From DASXRA01 sp036506155 (GTDB lineage: Bacteria > Actinomycetota > Actinomycetes > Mycobacteriales > Jatrophihabitantaceae), in the NCBI GenBank assembly GCA_036506155.1, contig DASXSF010000149.1, positions 62,001 to 126,000 of the forward strand: a stretch of DNA of 64,000 nt. The letters run 5' to 3'. Of the stretch, positions 56,011 through 63,585 are shown piece after piece. Position 1 is the stretch's first letter, and every line of letters starts with the position of its first letter. Under the pieces are notes generated by a model, which was given only the letters and a program-made list of their open reading frames with translations, did not search any database and had not been told where the DNA came from. The position numbers were made by a program, and so were the translations under genes.

Positions 56011-57429
56011 TTACGCGGCAGCCAGTTCCACCACGGGCTCGACGTCGATCTCGATTTCCTGGACCCTCTTGGCCCGGCGGTGCGGGATCGCGAACGCGGC
56101 CACGGCACCAACTGCCACGACCGCGGCGCCGACGAGGATGGCGGGGTTCATGCCGTCGACGAAGGTCTGCCCGGTCTGGTAGCCACCGAGGCGTGCGAAG
56201 ACGGATGCGAGCACCGCGACGCCGAACACGCCACCGAGTTCGCGGATCGCGTTGTTCGCACCCGACGCTTGGCCCTCTTCCGCGGGCCGTACCGCCGAGA
56301 GCACGACGTTCGCGACCGGTGCGAAGAACAGCCCCATGCCCACGCCGGCCAGGATGAACGGGGCGACGAACGCGGAGTAGGGCGCTGTCGGCGTCGAGAC
56401 GAGGCCGAGCCAGGCCAGGCCAAGAGCCTGCAGGGCGAGCCCGGTGCCGATGAGCGTCTTGCCGGCGATCTTGTCCGACATGGCTCCGGCGAGCGGTGCG
56501 ATGAACATGGGCGCGATCGTCCAGGGCAAGATGCGCAGGCCCGATCCCAGCGGTGAATAGCCCTGTACCGTCTGGAAGAACTGCGACAGCAGGAAGATCG
56601 AGCCGAACATCCCGAAGAACATGAACAGCGACGCGGCGTTCGCGAGGCTGAACGTGGCATTGCGGAACAGACGCATCGGCAGCATCGGGTTCTCGGCCCG
56701 CAACTCCCAGGCCACGAACACGGCAAGCAGCAGCACCCCGGCGGTCAGCGCGCCGACGATCTCGGTGCTGGTCCAGCCCTGGGCGTTGCCGCGCACCAGT
56801 CCCCACACGATGCCGAACAGCCCCGCGCTGGACAGCCCGAGGCCGCCGAGGTCGAGCTTGCCGGCCGGGCCGCGGCTCTCGGTCAGACGGGTCAGCGCAA
56901 GCGGGACCAGCGCGATGCCGATGGGCACGTTCAGCCAGAAGATCCACTGCCAGGAGATGCCCTGCACGATGGCCCCGCCGACAACCGGGCCCAGTGCCAC
57001 GGCGAGCCCGCTGATACCGCCCCACGCACCCAGTGCGAGGCCGCGCTTGCCGGCGGGTACGGCGGCGCTGAGGATGGTCAGGGTCAGCGGCAGAACGATC
57101 GCTCCGCCGAGGCCCTGCACGGCCCGCGCGAGATTGAGGACGCCGATCGACGGCGCGAGCGCCGCGGCGACCGAGCCGGCGGTGAAGACGCCTACGCCGA
57201 TGGAGAACAGGCGGCGACGGCCGAAGCGATCACCGAGCGCGGCACCGGTCAGCAGCAGCACCGCGAAGGTGAGCGTGTAGGCGTTGACCGTCCACTCCAG
57301 GCTCTCCAGCGACGCACCGAGATCCTTGCGGATCACCGGGATCGCCGTGGTAACGACGAGGTTGTCGAGGGTGACCATGAACAGCGCGATCGAGGTGATC
57401 ACGAACGTCCACAACGTGCGGGTTTTCAT
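56011..57429 (-). CDS. MFS efflux transporter, DHA2 family
   Basis: 472 residues with about 14 helices. Signature LDNLVVTTAIPVIRKDL after helix 1 and GAALGDRFGRRRLF between helices 2 and 3. Drug:proton antiporter of the EmrB/QacA type, not closely similar to the MFS at 10938. ATG at 57429 has GAGGAG 7 bases upstream. It lies downstream of a TetR gene on the same strand, and an operator-like sequence in the gap matches that before tetR. Confidence 0.88.
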   Translation of the reverse strand: MKTRTLWTFVITSIALFMVTLDNLVVTTAIPVIRKDLGASLESLEWTVNAYTLTFAVLLLTGAALGDRFGRRRLFSIGVGVFTAGSVAAALAPSIGVLNLARAVQGLGGAIVLPLTLTILSAAVPAGKRGLALGAWGGISGLAVALGPVVGGAIVQGISWQWIFWLNVPIGIALVPLALTRLTESRGPAGKLDLGGLGLSSAGLFGIVWGLVRGNAQGWTSTEIVGALTAGVLLLAVFVAWELRAENPMLPMRLFRNATFSLANAASLFMFFGMFGSIFLLSQFFQTVQGYSPLGSGLRILPWTIAPMFIAPLAGAMSDKIAGKTLIGTGLALQALGLAWLGLVSTPTAPYSAFVAPFILAGVGMGLFFAPVANVVLSAVRPAEEGQASGANNAIRELGGVFGVAVLASVFARLGGYQTGQTFVDGMNPAILVGAAVVAVGAVAAFAIPHRRAKRVQEIEIDVEPVVELAAA

Positions 57430-57459
57430 CTTCGAGCTCCTCAACAGGGGGGAGTTGTT

Positions 57460-57479
57460 GTAAGTGAGTTATTACTTTC
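57460..57479. promoter_or_regulatory. Operator-like sequence upstream of MFS gene
   Basis: GTAAGTGAGTTATTACTTTC matches 14 of 20 positions of the palindrome at 58066-58085 in front of tetR. On the other side lies a short GACC-GGTTA-GGTC hairpin followed by eight T (minus strand, 57487-57510), a probable terminator of tetR. Confidence 0.5.
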
Positions 57480-57503
57480 AATAGTTGGGCAAAAAAAAGA
57501 GAC

Positions 57504-58064
57504 CTAACCGGTCATGTCCTCCTGGCACGCCTTGAGCAGTCGAGTGGCCCACGGCTCGGGGTCGTCGACCAGGTTCAGCGACATGAAGATCGTCATGAGC
57601 ATGCCGTCGGCGAAGAACCGGCTGACCACCGCGGCGGGTTCGCCGGATGCTTGCTCGGCGAGATCGACGAGGTTGCGCCATGCGCTGCGGGTGATGCGGG
57701 CGATGTCGGGATCGTCACAGGACGTCCAGGACTTGAGCATAAGCATCAGTCGGTCGCGATCCTGCATTATTTCGGTGTATGCGGCGCCCATCGTGTGCAA
57801 CGCCGCCTCGCCTGAGTGTCCTTCTGCGGCCTTCGCGAATACCGCGTGCAGGTCATCGATGCAGCGCTTGGAGGCGGCGAGGTAGAGGTCCTTTTTAGTA
57901 CCGAAGAGCCGGAACAGATAAGGCTGCGAGATGCCGGCGGCGCGCGCGATGGTCTCCGTCGAGGCGCCGTGCAGACCGCGCAACCCGAACTCGCGCGTCG
58001 CGGCGTCCAGCACGGCCACGCGGCGCGCCTCTGCCGTCTGCCGGGGCAGCTTGACCGTCTGCAT
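57504..58064 (-). CDS. TetR/AcrR-family regulator
   Basis: 186 residues. N-terminal helix-turn-helix with STETIARAAGISQPYLFRLFGTKKDL (core ISQPYLFRLF), then a ligand-binding helical domain. ATG at 58064 lies directly beside the palindrome 58066-58085, so it should repress itself. It probably also controls the MFS gene 74 bp downstream. Confidence 0.87.
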   Translation of the reverse strand: MQTVKLPRQTAEARRVAVLDAATREFGLRGLHGASTETIARAAGISQPYLFRLFGTKKDLYLAASKRCIDDLHAVFAKAAEGHSGEAALHTMGAAYTEIMQDRDRLMLMLKSWTSCDDPDIARITRSAWRNLVDLAEQASGEPAAVVSRFFADGMLMTIFMSLNLVDDPEPWATRLLKACQEDMTG

Positions 58065-58065
58065 A

Positions 58066-58085
58066 GTTAGTGAGTCTTCACTAAC
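58066..58085. promoter_or_regulatory. TetR operator-like palindrome
   Basis: Perfect 8-bp arms GTTAGTGA and TCACTAAC around GTCT. One base separates it from the tetR start codon. A degenerate copy lies at 57460-57479 before the MFS gene. Confidence 0.65.
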
Positions 58086-58124
58086 AATCTTGGAATGTCA
58101 AGAGACAAGTAGTGCGACGCGGTT

Positions 58125-58574
58125 TCAGCGGGCGGGCGTCTTCTCTGCTTCGAGGACGATCTTGGCGCCTTCGATCCGGGACGTCTGCGACCGGAACCGC
58201 AACCGCATCCACGGCACCAGCGGCAGCGCGAGTCGTCGCCCGTGCAGACGGTACGACATGGTGAACCGGACGTCCGTCTGGTCCGGGCCGGCCGGAGCGA
58301 GCTGGTATGCGCCGGTGGGGCGGATCGGTCCGCCCGAGATCACTTCGAAGGCGAGCGCCCGGGGCCGGTCCGCGCGGGTGAGCCGGTAGCTGGCCGGGAC
58401 GCGGAAACCGAGTGGGTGACGCATCGACTGGCGGATGACGGTTCCGTCCTGTCCGCTGCTGATCACGCCGGGCTGCCAGCGCGGGTTGTTGGCGCCGCCG
58501 GCGAGGAAGTCGAAGACCGCCTCGGCCGGGCGGGCGATCCGGACTTGGTGCTCGGCGCTGACCATGCCGGTCAT
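58125..58574 (-). CDS. SRPBCC (polyketide cyclase/START-like) family protein
   Basis: 149 residues. Starts with VSAEHQVRIARPAEAVFDFLAGGANNPRWQPG in shortened form (core VFDFLA...NNPRWQ), the N-terminus of helix-grip SRPBCC proteins that bind hydrophobic ligands. Overlaps the YceI gene by 4 bases. With YceI and TetR it forms a three-gene unit; both products may bind lipophilic compounds. Confidence 0.8.
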   Translation of the reverse strand: MTGMVSAEHQVRIARPAEAVFDFLAGGANNPRWQPGVISSGQDGTVIRQSMRHPLGFRVPASYRLTRADRPRALAFEVISGGPIRPTGAYQLAPAGPDQTDVRFTMSYRLHGRRLALPLVPWMRLRFRSQTSRIEGAKIVLEAEKTPAR

Positions 58575-59101
58575 GGCGTCCTGCGTAGGCGGGCGCGGAC
58601 GGTGACGGTGACCGGTGCCCGGGTCATGCCGAGCGGGCTCCAGGTCATGCCCAGCCGGCGCTGGTCGACGGTGGTGATGGCGGTGAGCTCGAGTTGGTCG
58701 CCGTTGTGGATGTAGCTGGGCTGGAACTGCAGCGGTATGCGTGCGCCGGCGGCTTCGAGTTCGCCCTCGACGTGCAGCCGCCCGTAGGCGGCGTCGCTGA
58801 CGTGTGTCGAGGCGAAGCGCACAACGGGATGGTCAGCGACGTCGAAGAACTCCGCGGAGCGCAGGTGCGCGTCGCGCCGAGGGTTGCCGGTGTTGAGGCT
58901 GGCCGCGTCGAGGGTCAGCTCGAACTCGCAGCCGTCGTGATCGTTGACCGCAAGCCAGCCGTCGACGCGGGCGAAATGGCCCTTGACGGTGACCAGTCCC
59001 CAGAAGTGGCGGGCGCTGAACTCGGCCTGCGAGCTGCCCGGGACGAGCTGCCAGCGGGTACCGGCGAAGCGGTCGTGGGCGGTGATGGTCGTCATCATCA
59101 T
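58571..59101 (-). CDS. YceI-family lipocalin-like protein
   Basis: 176 residues. Family features FAGTRWQLVPGSSQAEFSARHFWGLVTVKG (core AEFSARHFWG), HLRSAEFFDVADHPVVRF and LELTAITTVDQRR. YceI proteins form a beta barrel that binds polyprenoid-like lipids. No signal peptide is seen, so this one is likely cytoplasmic. ATG start among three Met codons at 59101. Overlaps TetR and SRPBCC genes by 4 bases each. Confidence 0.87.
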   Translation of the reverse strand: MMMTTITAHDRFAGTRWQLVPGSSQAEFSARHFWGLVTVKGHFARVDGWLAVNDHDGCEFELTLDAASLNTGNPRRDAHLRSAEFFDVADHPVVRFASTHVSDAAYGRLHVEGELEAAGARIPLQFQPSYIHNGDQLELTAITTVDQRRLGMTWSPLGMTRAPVTVTVRARLRRTP

Positions 59102-59733
59102 GTCTCCTTGCGGTTGGCCTCGGATCGGGTGGCGTGGTCGAACAGGGTCGCCAGCTCGCGGGCGTACGCGTCCATCTCCACGTCGGGCTCGGTGGCGAGG
59201 CGGTATCCGACACTGTCGACGGCGCCGCGGATCGTCACCGCCATGACGCGAGTGGAGAACCGGCGCAGCTCGCCGGAGCGCTGGCCCGCGCGCAGCAGGC
59301 CCTCAAGCTGGACGAGACCTTGCTCGTACCGGGTCGCATAGGAATTGGGTTCGCCGTCCGGATCGCGGGGTAGCGCGTTGGAGATGTGCAGCACGGCTGC
59401 GATGCCGGGCCGATGCGTGGCCATGAACTCGACGTTCGACTCGATATAGGCGCGCAGTTTGGTGCGGGCGCCCGCCGCGGCGTCGATGCGGAGAAGCATG
59501 AAGGCTTGGCTGGCCGTCCATACATCGGTCAACACCTGCTCGATCAGCTCGTCCTTGCGGGCGAAGTGGTAGGAGATCAGCCCGGTGCTGGACAGGCCGG
59601 CCCGTTTGGCGATCTGCGCGTACGACGCGCGGGGGTAGCCCAGCTCGGCGATGGTCTCGATCGCGGCCTGCACGATCTGCGCGCGGCGGGCGGTCTCGGT
59701 GAACGTCGGCTGACGGGTGCGCTCGGCGGTCAT
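59098..59733 (-). CDS. TetR/AcrR-family regulator
   Basis: 211 residues, helix-turn-helix at SYAQIAKRAGLSSTGLISYHF. It begins the TetR-YceI-SRPBCC unit and ends 85 bp from the DrrA-like ATPase gene, whose palindromic upstream site may be its target. Ligand unknown. Confidence 0.87.
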   Translation of the reverse strand: MTAERTRQPTFTETARRAQIVQAAIETIAELGYPRASYAQIAKRAGLSSTGLISYHFARKDELIEQVLTDVWTASQAFMLLRIDAAAGARTKLRAYIESNVEFMATHRPGIAAVLHISNALPRDPDGEPNSYATRYEQGLVQLEGLLRAGQRSGELRRFSTRVMAVTIRGAVDSVGYRLATEPDVEMDAYARELATLFDHATRSEANRKET

Positions 59734-59818
59734 CAGAGGCGGCCGGTGTTACGGCGGTGCGCGAATCCGGCGGTGCCGGTCAGCATCGTTATTTCCGGCC
59801 GGCGCGTCATGGACGATG

Positions 59819-60772
59819 TCATCGCAGCGCTCCGACCAACTCGCCGGCGGCGGGTTCGTCGGCGCCACCGGTGAGATGCAGGAGCGCGTCGTCCAGGCCT
59901 GCGCTCGCGATCTCGATGTCCCGCACGCCGGGGTAGGCCCACAGCAGGGCCCGGATCGCCGCATCGGAGTCCGAACAGCTGAGCACCACGGCCCCGCCGC
60001 GCCGCTCCACCGCGGCCACGCCGGCCAGCCAGCGCACCGCAGCCAGGTCCGCGTCCGGCAGCGTCGCGCGGATCGTGCGCCGCCCCGCCCGCGCCCGGAT
60101 CTCCGTCGTCGGGCCGTCGGCGACGACGCGGCCCTCGGCCATCAGCACCGCACGGTCGGCGTAGGCGTCCGCCTCCTGCAAATAGTGGGTCGCGAAGATC
60201 ACCGTCTTGCCACGCGCGACGAACGCGCGCATCGACCCCCAGAACGCGCGCCGGCTCTCCACCTCCATGCCCACCGTGGGCTCGTCGAGAACCAGCAGTT
60301 CGGGGTTGGACGTCAGCGCGAGCGCCAAGCGGACGCGCTCCGTCTGGCCGCAGGAAAGCATCTGGCTGCGCTGCTCGGCGATCCCTGTGACTCCCGCAGC
60401 CTCCAACACGTCGTCCACCGGCAACGGATGCGGGTACAGCGAGGCCATCATCACGACGAGCTCGCGCACCGACACGTCGCGAACCAGGGCCCCCGTCTGC
60501 AACATCACGCCGACCAGGCCCGCGTCAATCGCCTCGCGCGGCGGGCGACCGAGCAGCCTGACGCTGCCCCGATCCGGCGGGGTCAGGCCCAGCAGCATGT
60601 CGATCGACGTCGACTTCCCCGCGCCATTGGGGCCGAGCAGAGCGACCGCTTCGCCCGGCGCCGCCGACAGATCGATGCGCCGGACAGCGTGCACCGTCCC
60701 CCGCGGCGTTCGGAACGACTTCGCCACACCGCGTAGCACGACCGTGTTGACCTGATTTGCTTGTATGAGCAA
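59819..60772 (-). CDS. DrrA-like ABC transporter ATPase without a nearby permease
   Basis: 317 residues. Walker A GPNGAGKST, Walker B LLVLDEPTVGME, H-loop FATHYLQEAD. The signature reads LSCGQTER instead of LSGGQ. It is obviously related to the ATPase at 31774-32724 along its whole length, including the C-terminal SDSDATIRAL-like region. No permease gene is adjacent. TTG at 60772 is the only upstream start, overlapping a palindrome; a GTG at 60739 is an alternative. Confidence 0.82.
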   Translation of the reverse strand: MLIQANQVNTVVLRGVAKSFRTPRGTVHAVRRIDLSAAPGEAVALLGPNGAGKSTSIDMLLGLTPPDRGSVRLLGRPPREAIDAGLVGVMLQTGALVRDVSVRELVVMMASLYPHPLPVDDVLEAAGVTGIAEQRSQMLSCGQTERVRLALALTSNPELLVLDEPTVGMEVESRRAFWGSMRAFVARGKTVIFATHYLQEADAYADRAVLMAEGRVVADGPTTEIRARAGRRTIRATLPDADLAAVRWLAGVAAVERRGGAVVLSCSDSDAAIRALLWAYPGVRDIEIASAGLDDALLHLTGGADEPAAGELVGALR

Positions 60773-60773
60773 A
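60756..60773. promoter_or_regulatory. Operator-like palindrome at the ATPase gene start
   Basis: TTTGCT-TGTATG-AGCAAA, an 18-bp inverted repeat. ATGAGCAA recurs 16 bp away (60765-60772 and 60781-60788). A TATGGT -10-like element lies beside it on the minus strand. Probably bound by the nearby TetR. Confidence 0.45.
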
Positions 60774-60944
60774 CCATAGCATGAGCAAGCAACACGAGGG
60801 CCTGGAGTGGAACGTTGCTATCGCGCCGCAACCGCGTTGCGGCACGGGGCACCGCACCGTCGCGCAAGTGCTCTCCTGGATGCCCAGCGGCCCACGGGTG
60901 CGATGATGGGCCGCGATGCCGTGCCGATGATGTAGGGACCAGCG

Positions 60945-61745
60945 ATGAGCGAGTTCGATCCGGACGGTGGTGAGCCGGCGGCGTCTCTGACACCGAAGCA
61001 GGCCGCCCTCGACGCGGCCGATCTGCAGGCCAGCCTGGCCGACCTGGCCGGGTTGGTGGCGGCCAGCATGGGGTTGGAGGATCTGCTGGCCCAGGTGGCG
61101 GGCTTCGCGGCGCGGGCAATCCCCGGGGCCGACGGGGCAGGGGTAACGCTGCTGCAAGTCGATCGCGCCGACAACCGGGTGGAGGTGCTGGCGGCCAGTG
61201 CTCCGTTCGTCACCGAGGTCGACGAGATCCAGTACATCGTGCTCGGCGAAGGTCCTTGCATCACCGCGGCGCTGGAGCGGCGCACGGTGCGGTCGGGGTC
61301 GCTGGGGGGCGAGAAGTTGTGGCCCCGGTTTGGGCCGCGGGTGGGCAGGTTGGGTGTGCACAGCGTGTTGTCGCTGCCGTTACCGGTTGCCGATCGCGTG
61401 ATCGGCGCGATTAACGTCTACGCCCACGGCAAGGACGTCTTCGACGAGCACGCGGCCGAGCTTGCCGAGCTGTTCGCCGCTCCGGCCGCGGTGGCGGTCC
61501 ATAATGCCCAGGTCCTCGCCCGTGCCCAGGCGCTGACCGATCAGCTGCAGGCCGCGCTGGCGCGCCGTCCGGTCATCGACCAGGCGATCGGGATCCTGCG
61601 CGCCCGCACCGGCGGCAGCAGCGAGGAGGCGTTCGACCGACTGCGCGAGATCAGCCAGAACGAGCACACTCGGCTCGGTGTGGTGGCACAGCGCATCGTC
61701 GACGAAGCGGTCCGCCGGGCGCGGGCCCGGCACACCAGGCCGTGA
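60945..61745 (+). CDS. GAF-ANTAR antiterminator-type regulator
   Basis: 266 residues. GAF domain (about 35-190) with LGEGPCITAALERRTVRSGS, then the ANTAR domain (about 205-258) with RPVIDQAIGILRARTGGSSEEAFDRLREISQNEH (core IDQAIGILRARTG). ANTAR domains bind paired RNA hairpins to prevent transcription termination. A weak AGGGACC site precedes the ATG. No cognate partner kinase is near. Confidence 0.88.
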   Translation: MSEFDPDGGEPAASLTPKQAALDAADLQASLADLAGLVAASMGLEDLLAQVAGFAARAIPGADGAGVTLLQVDRADNRVEVLAASAPFVTEVDEIQYIVLGEGPCITAALERRTVRSGSLGGEKLWPRFGPRVGRLGVHSVLSLPLPVADRVIGAINVYAHGKDVFDEHAAELAELFAAPAAVAVHNAQVLARAQALTDQLQAALARRPVIDQAIGILRARTGGSSEEAFDRLREISQNEHTRLGVVAQRIVDEAVRRARARHTRP

Positions 61746-61906
61746 ACCGGTGTATGCGCCGCGACCGGGGCGTAGCGTTCAGGTCAGGGACGCCGACGGA
61801 TTCGGGGCCTGACCCGCGTCTTGGATCCCCCGCCGAGCGGCGCGGCCTGCGTGTTCGGTTCCTGGCAGTCTGACTGCGCTCGGGGCGCCATCGGAGAACA
61901 TCCCTC

Positions 61907-62497
61907 GTGGAGATCACCGCGGCAGTAGCCGCCGATCTGGCGGCGTTGACCGAAGCCCTGGACGAGCCCGACGCGGACTTTGCGATGCTGCTGCATCAGT
62001 TGGCCGCGGACGCGAAGGTCGCGGTGGGCACCTTCGTCGGCTTAACGATTCGGATGATCACCGGCGACCAGCCGAGCAATCTCACAGTCTTCGAGGACGG
62101 TGCTGCGTCCGGAGACGTCAAGGCCTCGATGCTGGTCCCGACGCACGGCATCGTGGACGGCGCGCGAGCCGAGACAACGATCGACCTGATCCTGTACGCA
62201 GGTGCTCCCGGCGCGTTCACCGACCTGGCCGCCGACCTCGCCTGGCTGTCTGGCCTGGACCTGGTCGATTTCACGCTGAATCAGCACCTCATCATTCCCG
62301 AGCGGGATGAGGTCGACGGGCTGTTCGCGCGCTCGCTGATCGACCAGGCGATCGGGATGCTGATCGCGCTCGGCAGTACTCCCGAACAAGCCGAACGCGA
62401 GTTGGCCGCAAGAGCCGTCCGCGACGGCCTGGATCGGCACATCGCCGCCCGGCAGATCCTTACCAGCGCAGACGGTGCCGCCCCGGACGTTTCCTGA
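61907..62497 (+). CDS. ANTAR-domain-like protein
   Basis: 196 residues from GTG 61907. The N-terminal part is a probable GAF/PAS-like sensor with VGTFVGLTIRMITGD and IDLILYAGAPGAFTDL. The C-terminal about 50 residues read SLIDQAIGMLIALGSTPEQAE, the ANTAR pattern. It follows the GAF-ANTAR gene by 161 bp on the same strand. The pair may sense related cues. Confidence 0.72.
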   Translation: MEITAAVAADLAALTEALDEPDADFAMLLHQLAADAKVAVGTFVGLTIRMITGDQPSNLTVFEDGAASGDVKASMLVPTHGIVDGARAETTIDLILYAGAPGAFTDLAADLAWLSGLDLVDFTLNQHLIIPERDEVDGLFARSLIDQAIGMLIALGSTPEQAERELAARAVRDGLDRHIAARQILTSADGAAPDVS

Positions 62498-62580
62498 GCG
62501 ATGCGACTCGCCGTCGGGGTTGCGTCGTCCGCGCTGAGACCGTCAGCCAGTCCGGCCTGAGGTCGGCTGTCCGCTGCTGG

Positions 62581-62736
62581 CCTACCAAGCATTTCTGGTC
62601 CGCGGTGTCGCTCGTCATCGGGCCGCTGACGGTCGTACTCACGCCCGGTGCGACGAGAATCGCCGCAGTCGCCGTCTACGTTGCAGGCGTGAGCGCGTTG
62701 TTCGGAACCGGCGCTGCCTACCATCGCGGCACCTGG
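62581..62736 (+). pseudogene. Hemolysin III family fragment (5' part)
   Basis: The frame reads KHFWSAVSLVIGPLTVV and then VYVAGVSALFGTGAAYHRGTW, the first two helices and the conserved YHR motif of hemolysin III/YqfA membrane proteins. It then ends abruptly; the rest of the protein (five helices) is missing. At 62737 the sequence switches to the opposite-strand TetR remnant. Confidence 0.6.
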
Positions 62737-62737
62737 A

Positions 62738-63004
62738 TACGTGGCGCTACAGCCAACTCGGGACGACGCCGAGACCGGTGGCCAGGGCGCGCATGCTCAA
62801 CACGTCCACGCCGTGGGAACTGATGATCGTGAGCGCCTCGGCTACGACGCGTTCGCTGGTGAGCGTGCGGCGCCGGTCGCCGTCGTCGTCGGCGGAGCGA
62901 ACCGCAGCGGCCGCTATGCAGGAATCGTCGGCGGGAGAGTCTGCATCTCGCCTCGCCAAGGCCGTCGCCTCCAGCTGACGCAGTTGTATGTGAACGGAGT
63001 TCAC
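62738..63004 (-). pseudogene. Truncated TetR-family regulator
   Basis: Minus-strand frame with RRTLTSERVVAEALTIISSH then VLSMRALATGLGVVPSWL, the helix-turn-helix of a TetR with C-terminal TetR_C. The usual YRHV is altered: TAG stands where Tyr belongs (62747-62749), followed by Arg-His-Val. The ligand domain is absent because the sequence changes at 62737. A GTG start in the operator at 63002-63004 is possible. Confidence 0.6.
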
Positions 63005-63023
63005 AGTATAGTGAACGGTGTTC
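62990..63023. promoter_or_regulatory. Tandem operator-like inverted repeats
   Basis: GTGAAC-GGA-GTTCAC (62990-63004, perfect) and GTGAAC-GGT-GTTC (63011-63023) flank TATAGT, a -10-like element. It lies between the truncated TetR gene and the 55-residue gene, the layout of a TetR operator-promoter whose repressor has been lost. Confidence 0.55.
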
Positions 63024-63140
63024 CGCCGTAGCGAATGCCGTTCACTCAATCCGTATCGTCGCCGCCAGAATTCAGGGGTGACGACGGGTACGTCCGAGGG
63101 CGCGTCCGCGTCGCCGGATCACATAGGAAAGGACCTCGCG

Positions 63141-63308
63141 ATGACCAGTGAAGACCGGATCGCGCACCGGGTTCAAGCGCCCAGGGGCAGCTTCAAAAAA
63201 CTATTCGGGCTCGGGCACGACAAGGACTACCAGTCGTGGATCGTGGTGAGGAAGCCGAAGGCGACCGAGCCGGCCGGCAAAGACAACAGCGTCAGCGTCA
63301 AACCCTGA
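63141..63308 (+). CDS. Small unknown protein (55 residues)
   Basis: Starts MTSEDRIAHRVQAPRGSFKK with an AGGAAAGGACC ribosome site 6 bases upstream. The sequence is basic, with FGLGHDKDYQSWIVVRKPK. There is no membrane segment. It follows a tandem operator-promoter and precedes the convergent desaturase. Family not recognised. Confidence 0.5.
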   Translation: MTSEDRIAHRVQAPRGSFKKLFGLGHDKDYQSWIVVRKPKATEPAGKDNSVSVKP

Positions 63309-63384
63309 CCTAAGGCCGGGTCGCGCCGCCGGCGTTCATCGCGGGGTGCTGAGTAGCTGCGTGACCCGGTGTAGATGATCGGCG

Positions 63385-63564
63385 ATGAATGTGAAGGCAC
63401 GCGAATTGCTTGAGCAGGAACCGTCGGTAGAACTGGGTTCTTTCAGCGCGATCGACGCGGTGCCGACTGGGAGGGCGCAGGCGCGTCTATCGGGTTGCGC
63501 CCACGAGATCGCTCGGCTTCGGCAAGGGCAAGCAGTTCAGCGAGACCCGCTGGCGATTCTCTGA
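63385..63564 (+). CDS. Possible small ORF (59 residues)
   Basis: ATG at 63385 leads to MNVKARELLEQEPSVELG and on to RDPLAIL before TGA. It has a reasonable composition but no clear ribosome site and no family. It may be non-coding. Confidence 0.2.
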   Translation: MNVKARELLEQEPSVELGSFSAIDAVPTGRAQARLSGCAHEIARLRQGQAVQRDPLAIL

Positions 63565-63585
63565 CGGCCGAGCTCGCCAGCACCG

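Noticed and set aside
55613..57025. 470-residue open frame on the minus strand overlapping the MFS gene
   Set aside because: Out of frame with the MFS protein, Arg/Gly/Pro-rich and without domains.
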